NCBI GenBank assembly: GCA_030605705.1
Contig: JAUWHU010000105.1
Location: 1-7,833, forward strand
Length of the DNA: 7,833 bases
Direction: 5' to 3'
Source: Thermoflexia bacterium
Lineage (GTDB): Bacteria; Chloroflexota; Anaerolineae; B4-G1; SLSP01
Positions 1-5,882 of the stretch are shown piece by piece. The position numbers were made by a program, and so were the translations under genes. Numbering within the stretch: the first letter of the stretch is position 1; every line of letters starts with the position of its first letter. Below the pieces are notes generated by a model. That model did no database searches. It worked only from the letters and a program-made list of their open reading frames with translations, and was not told where the DNA came from.

Positions 1-613
1 GTGGCCGGAGATGGCGTATGGCCCGCTGGCCCCCCGGTCGTGGACGAAGACGTCATACATATCATTGGTGTCGCCACTCACCAGGTTGCTGGCGATGGAG
101 TCGAACGTCACGTAGCGCCCGTCGGCCGAGATGGAAGGTGACGAGGACCAACTATCCCCCTCGCTACCGTAGGAGGCGACGGAGACGCGGGTGATCTCCC
201 CTGTCTGCCGATCGTGGACGAAGATTGTCCCACCAACCATTGGTGTCGCCGCCGACTAAGTTGCTGGCGCCGGAGTAGAAAGCCACATGGTAGCCATCGG
301 CCGAGATGGAGGGTGAGTAGGAACCACCATTCCCCTGCCCCCCGTCGGAGGCGACGGAGACGCGGGTGGTGGTACCGGTGGAGAGGGACGTCAGCGAGTC
401 TTGAACCACTGACAACACTGCAGGCGCGCTGAAATCAGTGAAATAAGTTCCACTGTCGCTCAGTCTGTTTAGTGATTCAACGGTGCGGGTGGTCGGGGCA
501 GCAGCTAAGGCCGGCTCTCTCACGGGCGCGCCCGCTGTCGCCGGGCCGGGCGCCAACGTCAACACCAATAGTGCGGCTATCGTCAAATCCAATACTTTTG
601 TACGTGTCAACAT
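1..613 (-). pseudogene. Secreted TolB/PD40-type beta-propeller protein, 5' part, frameshifted and cut by the window edge
   Basis: The start at 613 is fixed by a strong Shine-Dalgarno AGGAGGAGGT (619-628) five bases upstream. The first 30 or so residues are a typical signal peptide (MLTRTKVLDL, then a hydrophobic core ending in GPATAGA), so the product is exported. A linker follows, then propeller blades of about 58 residues built on TRVSVAS, SPSISADG, SNLVxGDTN and DIFVHDR, the pattern of TolB-like (PD40/WD40-like) repeats. At 225-226 there is one extra T on the plus strand compared with the sister blade. It moves the reading frame and ends the product at 149 residues with an unrelated tail. 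If that base is removed, the frame reads DIFVHDRQTG, then a complete second blade, to the left edge without a stop. The role is probably extracellular or cell-surface; no enzyme motif is visible. The break is either a real inactivating mutation or a sequencing error. The downstream end is not seen. Confidence 0.8.
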
Positions 614-960
614 TTTCTACCTCCTCCTCGTGTCTTGCTAATCGTTCTCTCGATCCCATTATGCCACCTGGTACCGCTCACTTCGAACACTCGCCACGGA
701 TGATTACCAACAAATTCAAGCCAGCCCTCCGCGGTCATCCTCCGATGCACAGCCACCGCCTGGATAACAGCCCTCCAAACGCCAAAGCGCCCCGGCGGAA
801 GGACCCAAAGGCCACCCACCGGGGCGCTCGCGGCAGCGAAGAAATGTTATGTTGAGAGACTCCGGGGGCGCCATACGCTTATCGCGTCCCCCACATTGAA
901 AACAGCTCAAGTGTTATCCGTGCATCACAACTTCTTGCCGCGCGCAAGGGAGTATCTCAG
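614..960. other. Intergenic region between divergently read genes, no convincing protein gene
   Basis: This stretch separates the minus-strand propeller gene (start 613) from the plus-strand small ORF (start 961). It holds the Shine-Dalgarno of the former (619-628) and of the latter (AAGGGAG, 946-952). On the minus strand a -10-like CATAAT lies at 658-663, but no good -35 is found at the right distance. Short ORFs cross it in several frames, but none has both a ribosome binding site and recognisable protein character. The middle part, 744-926, is rich in nested inverted repeats and is described separately. Confidence 0.5.
744..926. ncRNA. Candidate structured RNA or leader element (nested inverted repeats)
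   Basis: Several complementary segments nest inside one another. GATGCAC (744-750) pairs with GTGCATC (920-926). GGATAAC (762-768) pairs with GTTATCC (913-919), which is directly adjacent on the right side. AGCGCCCCGG (786-795) pairs perfectly with CCGGGGCGCT (819-828). TCGC (828-831) can pair with GCGA (836-839). TTGAG (852-856) pairs with CTCAA (906-910). GGGGGCGC (864-871) pairs with GCG-T-CCCCC (884-892), with one bulged base. The strand is not decided. On the plus strand the element would be a leader ending about 20 bases before the ribosome binding site of the 47-codon ORF. On the minus strand it would be an upstream leader of the propeller gene at 613. I do not recognise it as a known RNA family, and GC-rich DNA can form such pairs by chance. 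Confidence 0.25.
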
Positions 961-1104
961 ATGGAGAAACACACAATGTCCATTTGCGATCACCTGGCGC
1001 GCTCAACTCGGTTGCAAGCACGCATCCTTGTACTTCTAATTCTATCGTTTTTTGCCCGTCATGTCAATAGTCCCCGTCTCTCCGGCCACAACTTCGCGGC
1101 ATAG
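961..1104 (+). CDS. Small hydrophobic protein, 47 residues, unknown function
   Basis: This short ORF runs ATG to TAG, beginning MEKHTMSICDHLARST. It is preceded by AAGGGAG (946-952) with eight bases to the ATG, a good ribosome binding site. The N-terminal half is polar and basic (several His and Arg). Around residues 21-32 lies a hydrophobic stretch, ARILVLLILSFFA, long enough for a short membrane segment or a signal-anchor. A polar tail ends in GHNFAA. The TAG stop is immediately followed by a stable hairpin (1105-1138) with a T-rich tail on this strand, so ORF and terminator look like one small transcription unit. The large gene on the other strand converges on the same hairpin. I recognise no family. 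It could be a small membrane peptide, a type I toxin-like peptide or a chance ORF. No good promoter is evident (weak TTGAGA at 852-857 with TACGCT at 874-879). Confidence 0.4.
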   Translation: MEKHTMSICDHLARSTRLQARILVLLILSFFARHVNSPRLSGHNFAA

Positions 1105-1138
1105 AAATACCCGGTCTCTGTCGAGAGGCCGGGTATTT
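1105..1138. terminator. Hairpin terminator shared by convergent genes
   Basis: AAATACCCGG (1105-1114) and CCGGGTATTT (1129-1138) are perfect inverted copies. They are extended by TCTC/GAGA around a TGTC loop, with two bulged G's. The hairpin lies 9 bases past the stop of the 1497-residue gene (minus strand) and directly abuts the TAG of the 47-codon ORF (plus strand). The plus-strand tail is GTTTGG, on top of the T's of the stem. The minus-strand tail is CTATG after TATTT, so the U-tracts are short on both sides. It is probably bidirectional. Confidence 0.7.
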
Positions 1139-1146
1139 GTTTGGGG

Positions 1147-4100
1147 TCAGTGGTTGCGCAGGACGAGGGGGAGGTACACCCGGTGCGTGGGCCCAAACAA
1201 GCCAAACCTGCTCAGGTGGCAGATAGGCATGCTTAGCACGTTGTTGACCACGTCACGGGTGTAAGATGACGCCGGATCGCACGTCTCCGCCGCATCCCGC
1301 CATTCGCTGCCCGTCCACCACCACAGGGCCAGTTGGCTCTCGTCGCTGACCAGATGCACGTCCTGATCACTGTAGTGGATGGTGACCATCGCCGGAGCGC
1401 CGAAGACAAAACCAGGCTGCCGGTCGCCGTTGCGGAACGCTTCTATCTCAAAGGCGTGCCCGGCAAGGACAAAGTTTGCCCCGCCCTGGGCCAGCGTTGG
1501 GGTCAGGACAATTGTAGTCGTCCCAGTCACCGCGCCAGCGGGGAAGTCCAGCGTGGTGGGTAGCCCCTGCGTGTCGGTATAGGTCAGGCGGGTCGCCTCA
1601 CGAGGGAAGAGGCGCGTAGAGACAGGCCCGGGCAGGATGGTGAAGTCCTGCTCCCTAGCGTCCGGTGGGAGTGTGACGCTGCGGGTGGCAGGCCAGAAGG
1701 CATAACCGGATAGCGCGGGGTTGAGAGTGTAGGTACCCGAGAGAAGATCGGTGATGGTGTAGAGGCCAGCGGCATCGGTCACCCCACTGTGGGCGGGTCC
1801 GGCCCAAACCGGGACGCCCGCAAAGGCGTTGCCGTTCGCGTCATGCACCCGGCCGGAGACGGAGTATGTCGCCTGGGGCGCGGACTGCACCTGCGGATCC
1901 GCATCCTGAGTTGCACTTGCAGTAAACGTTCGCCCCCATTGATCGGCCAGAGAAACGCCGTGCAGGTCCAGGTGGGTTTTGCTGGTTGGCGCGAGGGGCA
2001 GGAAGATGATGCGAGCCACCGCGCCTTCCGCGATGCCGTCCGTCGCCCCCAGGCGCACAATGGCCGTGCCCGTTATCTTCCCCTGGGCGTTGATCGCCGT
2101 CAGCAATCCCTTGACCGTCCAGGTGCCATAAGGCCCCTCAAAATCCGGCGCGCCCGTGACGTCGAGCACCTGGAGGTAGTTCCTGTTAAAGTCCAGGTCA
2201 AATTCCAGTCCGTACACCGGCCGCTCGTCCATCCCAGCGACAGTGACGTCCACTGCAAAGGGTATACCCACGTGGGCCGGGGCAGCGCTCGGGAAGGTAA
2301 GGCTGACCACGCGGGACGCCGTTGCCAGCGGAGCCATGGTTTCCCTCGGTGGATTTGCCATCCCCACGCCATACATACTGACGACGTCGGCGTAGTAGGC
2401 CAGTGATTTGATGATTTCCACATCATTTCCGGAGAGCCGCCATATAATGCACTGATAGTCCGCTCCCGCACCCGACCCGGAACCGGTCAGTGACGCCACG
2501 GAGACTGGAGGATGCCAGGGGCTCCAGTGACTGGTGGCTGCGCTGGAGGTGTACTGCCCCACCCGCAGGAAGATGCGCACAGCGGTCGTGCTCCAGTCTG
2601 GCGTCTGGGTCTCGATCAGATAGGGCCGCCAGGTGGGAGTCTCGTAAGAACTCGCCGCGTACCATTGTTGACTATCTGACCAGAGGGTGGCTTGAACATT
2701 GCCTACGCTATCCACCGTGACCAGGTCCACCCGGTCCACCCGCAGGGCCGTGCGATCAACATTCTCAGCGCCAGCATGGTACCTCCCGCTCGACACATCG
2801 TAGGAATAGAGGGCCTTGTTGGTCAGATCAATACTGAGATTCTCGACCGTTTTGGTGCTGCCTGCCTCGCTGTAGTTCAGGCCCAGGGAATAATGGTACA
2901 TCCCCCATCCGACGTCTACTTCGTACGACTTGAAGTAGTTCTTAAGTTTCGCGATCTTGGACTGGATGAACAGTCCTACGGAGAGATCATCGTCATTCAC
3001 TTTGTTCCAGGTTTCCTTCTGTTCCCAGGAGACCACGTCGCTGCTCGTCGTCAACCCAGCTGCGGTCTTTGTCCAATGCAGCGTGAAATTCTCGACGTAT
3101 GGCACGCCGGCCTGGAGGTAGAACGGGGCGCCGGTATACGAATCGCACAAAGTGGCCTCCGCAGTGACGCGATACTGGCCGCTCCCAACGGGGTCCACCT
3201 CAAGCACGTAGTGGCCATCGGTGTCTGTGGTGGCCTCCGCCACCGCGGTATCACCGCTCTTCAGTTTCACGCTCACGCCCCCAAAGGGCCGGCCCACGTC
3301 GTTCGTCACCGTGCCGCGCACGGTTCCCTTCGTCGTCGGTGGCATATGAATTGCGGGCGTCGCCGTCTCTCCCGTCTGGACAGATACACTGCTGGCGGTA
3401 GGCTCGTTGCCCTCGTGCTGCGTTTCCAGGCTGTGGCTGCCGCTCACGACTTTGGTAAAGGTGAACTCGCCGCTGGCGTCGGTTACGGTTACGGCGGCTC
3501 CGGAGTCCAGAGTGACCTGGGTCTGCGTCAGCGGGATCGTGCCGGACGTGCCGGAATACACCGTGCCGTGGATGATACCCCATTGGTTGACGTACATCTT
3601 CACCGGCGACGCGGGCGTCAGGCGCACGCGGTAGGGGTCAGATTCCAGGCGGGCGGCGGTGACCACCTGCGTGGCCGTGGAACAGCCCGGCGCGGTCAGC
3701 GTCAGGTGAATGGTGGTCGTCATCGCCGTGCCCGGCGATGGATCCAGCGGCACCCCGATGAAGCAGTTGTAGGCATTGGTGGAGGTGACCTGGGCCTGGT
3801 AGCCCAGGGCGGGGACTTTCAGCGTCAGTTGCGCACCGCGCAGGGGTGCGGCGAGGTCACGGTCGTCGGGGGCATAGGATTCGTCGTAGGTGGCCACGGA
3901 AAAGTCCACACTGTGCGCTGGCGGCAGGATGCCCATGGTGAACGTGACCACGTTGTTGGTCAGGGTCGTCTCCGTCGTGGCAGTGCTGGCTGAGATGCGG
4001 ATGGGCAGCAGTGTGGCGTCCTCCAGATCGGGCACCTCAAACATGCGCACGACGGTAGTGCTGCTGAAGGGCGGCAGGCTGGCAATCGTCGCTGGTGAGA

Positions 4101-5640
4101 TGGCCGTGCCACTGATAGTCTCCTCAAAGGTCAGGTGCACGTCGTTTGCCGTAGCCCAGCCGCCGTTGGTCAGGGTGACCGTAAGCGTGGCATTATCAAT
4201 GATGCGGGCGATGAGCGGGCTGCCGTTCGTGTGCGGTTCATCCAACACCAGGTCGGCGCGGCTCGTGTCGTTGGCCTCTGCGTCCGGCAGGGAGGCCATC
4301 ACAGTCAGTGGGTTAGGGCAGTATGTGCAGTTGAAGTCCTCAAAGGCCAGCATAGCGTTGCCATCTGCATCCAGTGCGATCACGGGGTCACTGCCAAGTT
4401 TGTATAAGACAGTGCGGAACGGCACGAGCACATTGCCATCGCGGTCCAACCGGCCATAGCCCATACGATCATTTTCGGCTTCCGCCACCAGGTGGATGCG
4501 ATCGCTGCTGTCAATGACAAAGCGGACGTTCAAATAGGCACCACTTCGACCTCTGGTAGTCACCAGGCGCTCGTCGGTCAGCGTGCCATCGGGGTTGATG
4601 CGCCGCCAGTAGATGTTTCCAGGGGGACGACCGCTGCTGTTATCGTGCCAGAGAACGTGCGCCGCGCCCTGGGAGTCCGCCTGGATCGCCAGCCGCGTCG
4701 TTATCCAGGTGCCGGTTTTGTGCGTGACGGTGATCTGGTTGGGGGAGGGCAGCCCGCCGGAGATGATGCGGGTGTACACCAGGTCGCCCCCTTCTCCGGG
4801 GGTGTCCTCGTACCAGAGAATGTGGCGGGTATCGAAGCGATCCACGGCAATGGCTGAGTATGCGCCTCCACTGGTCGTGCTGAATTGTGTGTCCAGCCGG
4901 GCACGATCTAGGAGGAGATTACCCTGGCTGTCCAGGATAGAGTAATACACCCGGCAATGGTATTGCTCCGCTGTCACGTGGGCGTGGTTGTAACTATCGG
5001 TGGCGACGGCGGGGTAGTCACAGCCATCGCAGAAGAGGGTCGGGGAGACTGCAACCTCTCCCTGGGGATCGAGCCGGGCATACCACGCGCCCCCGCTTCC
5101 ACCCCACACGATGTGGGCATTGTCATCACTATCCACAGCCACAGCCACGGGTGGCAAAGTGGCTCCGGTTTTTCTAGCCAGGACGTCTTCCACCAACGTG
5201 TTTCCGGCAGCGTCCAGTTGGGTGTAATAGAGCCTGTCTTTCTCGGTGCCGACGTGCTCCACCCAGACAATATGTACGTGCCCACGGCTGTCCACGGCTG
5301 CGTCCAGGGCACTGACGTTCGTCCGGTCGGGGTTGAGGTCGCGGCCATTGGAGATGCGCCGTGGCCAGTGGAAGTTGAACGTCTCGCCGTAGTTGCGCCC
5401 GCCGATAGTCAGGTCCTCCAGGTCTACGTAACCGTCCTGGTTGATGTCGGCCCGCCAGTCCCAGTTGGGGGAAGGCGGTGACCACTCATGGCTGCCGTAG
5501 GCGGTGGAGACGATAGCCATGTCAGCGTCGTCCACCAGGCCATCAATGTTCAGGTCGCCGACCAGGGCCGGGGCGGTGCCGACCAGCCCCAGGCCCAGGA
5601 GCAAGATAAACAACGGGAAGAGCAATTTTCTGGTCCACAT
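1147..5640 (-). CDS. Large secreted multidomain protein with dockerin-like and cohesin-like modules (1497 residues)
   Basis: The start at 5640 has AAAGGAG (5648-5654) seven bases upstream. Modules: signal peptide 1-27; dockerin-like pair 28-86, with two calcium-loop motifs D29-N31-D33-G34-D37-D40 and D65-N67-D69-G70-D73-D76, each followed by a helix ending YG; about six or seven beta-propeller repeats 105-450, with a recurring pattern of Asp, HIVW-like strand, Tyr and DxxGN; CARDB-like domain about 462-570; carboxypeptidase-regulatory-like beta-sandwiches about 688-768, 770-856 and 1258-1337; an unrecognised Trp/Tyr-rich region about 865-1105; a cohesin-like domain about 1108-1245 (VGIPFAVDVTVAG, YGLEFDLDFN, LQVLDV, GKITGTAIVRLG); a ZU5-like domain about 1340-1485 with TTLDFPAGAVTGTTT and CHLSRFGLFG; tail VYLPLVLRN. 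It is almost certainly exported and likely works in surface attachment or extracellular assembly. No catalytic motif is visible. The frame is intact, with no sign of decay. It stands alone, closed by the hairpin at 1105-1138. Module names rest on sequence pattern; the ZU5 and CARDB calls are the least certain. Confidence 0.9.
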   Translation of the reverse strand: MWTRKLLFPLFILLLGLGLVGTAPALVGDLNIDGLVDDADMAIVSTAYGSHEWSPPSPNWDWRADINQDGYVDLEDLTIGGRNYGETFNFHWPRRISNGRDLNPDRTNVSALDAAVDSRGHVHIVWVEHVGTEKDRLYYTQLDAAGNTLVEDVLARKTGATLPPVAVAVDSDDNAHIVWGGSGGAWYARLDPQGEVAVSPTLFCDGCDYPAVATDSYNHAHVTAEQYHCRVYYSILDSQGNLLLDRARLDTQFSTTSGGAYSAIAVDRFDTRHILWYEDTPGEGGDLVYTRIISGGLPSPNQITVTHKTGTWITTRLAIQADSQGAAHVLWHDNSSGRPPGNIYWRRINPDGTLTDERLVTTRGRSGAYLNVRFVIDSSDRIHLVAEAENDRMGYGRLDRDGNVLVPFRTVLYKLGSDPVIALDADGNAMLAFEDFNCTYCPNPLTVMASLPDAEANDTSRADLVLDEPHTNGSPLIARIIDNATLTVTLTNGGWATANDVHLTFEETISGTAISPATIASLPPFSSTTVVRMFEVPDLEDATLLPIRISASTATTETTLTNNVVTFTMGILPPAHSVDFSVATYDESYAPDDRDLAAPLRGAQLTLKVPALGYQAQVTSTNAYNCFIGVPLDPSPGTAMTTTIHLTLTAPGCSTATQVVTAARLESDPYRVRLTPASPVKMYVNQWGIIHGTVYSGTSGTIPLTQTQVTLDSGAAVTVTDASGEFTFTKVVSGSHSLETQHEGNEPTASSVSVQTGETATPAIHMPPTTKGTVRGTVTNDVGRPFGGVSVKLKSGDTAVAEATTDTDGHYVLEVDPVGSGQYRVTAEATLCDSYTGAPFYLQAGVPYVENFTLHWTKTAAGLTTSSDVVSWEQKETWNKVNDDDLSVGLFIQSKIAKLKNYFKSYEVDVGWGMYHYSLGLNYSEAGSTKTVENLSIDLTNKALYSYDVSSGRYHAGAENVDRTALRVDRVDLVTVDSVGNVQATLWSDSQQWYAASSYETPTWRPYLIETQTPDWSTTAVRIFLRVGQYTSSAATSHWSPWHPPVSVASLTGSGSGAGADYQCIIWRLSGNDVEIIKSLAYYADVVSMYGVGMANPPRETMAPLATASRVVSLTFPSAAPAHVGIPFAVDVTVAGMDERPVYGLEFDLDFNRNYLQVLDVTGAPDFEGPYGTWTVKGLLTAINAQGKITGTAIVRLGATDGIAEGAVARIIFLPLAPTSKTHLDLHGVSLADQWGRTFTASATQDADPQVQSAPQATYSVSGRVHDANGNAFAGVPVWAGPAHSGVTDAAGLYTITDLLSGTYTLNPALSGYAFWPATRSVTLPPDAREQDFTILPGPVSTRLFPREATRLTYTDTQGLPTTLDFPAGAVTGTTTIVLTPTLAQGGANFVLAGHAFEIEAFRNGDRQPGFVFGAPAMVTIHYSDQDVHLVSDESQLALWWWTGSEWRDAAETCDPASSYTRDVVNNVLSMPICHLSRFGLFGPTHRVYLPLVLRNH

Positions 5641-5733
5641 AACAATTCTCCTTTTTCAACAGTCTGTCCAGAGCCGATGGTAAAGCGGATCGGCAATCCG
5701 CCCCACGTTTTCGTCCTTGGCGGTGAGCCAAGG
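5641..5733 (-). promoter_or_regulatory. Leader of the large secreted protein gene with three small hairpins, two of them exclusive
   Basis: Next to the ribosome binding site (AAAGGAG, 5648-5654) lie GCGGAT (5685-5690) with ATCCGC (5696-5701) around a 5-base loop, and CCTTGGC (5715-5721) with GCCAAGG (5727-5733) around a 5-base loop. GCCGAT (5673-5678) can instead pair with ATCGGC (5689-5694), which overlaps the first pair, so the two structures exclude each other. They could be a small leader switch, or simply a degenerate palindromic repeat of the kind scattered in such genomes. No clear -35/-10 pair was found. The rest of the gap up to 5821 shows nothing recognisable. Confidence 0.3.
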
Positions 5734-5821
5734 GTCATGACAACTTCTCACTACTTGCAGTCTGATTTCCCACACTAAGTTGGCCTGGCCCTGATCCAGT
5801 TCGCTGCGAGAGGGAATCACC

Positions 5822-5882
5822 GAACCACTGACTGCACTGACCATTCTTCAGTGCTCTCATTCACTCAGTGCTTCAGTGGTTC
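5822..5882. terminator. Long imperfect stem-loop over the 3' end of the ABC remnant
   Basis: GAACCACTGA (5822-5831) pairs with TCAGTGGTTC (5873-5882), and inside it GCACTGA (5834-5840) pairs with TCAGTGC (5865-5871). The stop codon of the ABC remnant (5865-5867) lies in the inner arm. The loop holds another copy of CTTCAGTG (5846-5853; also 5871-5878). There is no T-run after the stem, so a role as terminator is only a guess. The repeated CACTGA/TCAGTG words suggest a decayed interspersed repeat instead. Confidence 0.35.

Noticed and set aside
221..232. Programmed frameshift in the propeller gene
   Set aside because: There is no slippery heptamer or long homopolymer at the site. A plain one-base insertion in one of two repeated blades explains it.
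1..380. DNA-level tandem repeat or satellite
   Set aside because: The roughly 174-base period is explained by repeated propeller blades in the coding sequence.
607..819. Minus-strand 70-codon frame (WLEFVGNHPWRVFEV) upstream of the propeller gene
   Set aside because: It has a protein-like look in its middle but no ribosome binding site, overlaps the Shine-Dalgarno and start of the propeller gene, and matches no family I know.
472..855. Plus-strand 127-codon frame across the propeller gene start and intergenic region
   Set aside because: It overlaps a well-supported signal peptide on the other strand, lacks a ribosome binding site, and has random-looking composition.
2692..3993. Plus-strand open frame of 433 codons
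   Set aside because: It lies antisense to the large secreted protein, has Arg/His/Gly-biased composition, no ribosome binding site and no recognisable domain. The minus-strand frame has clear domains, so this is a codon-bias shadow.
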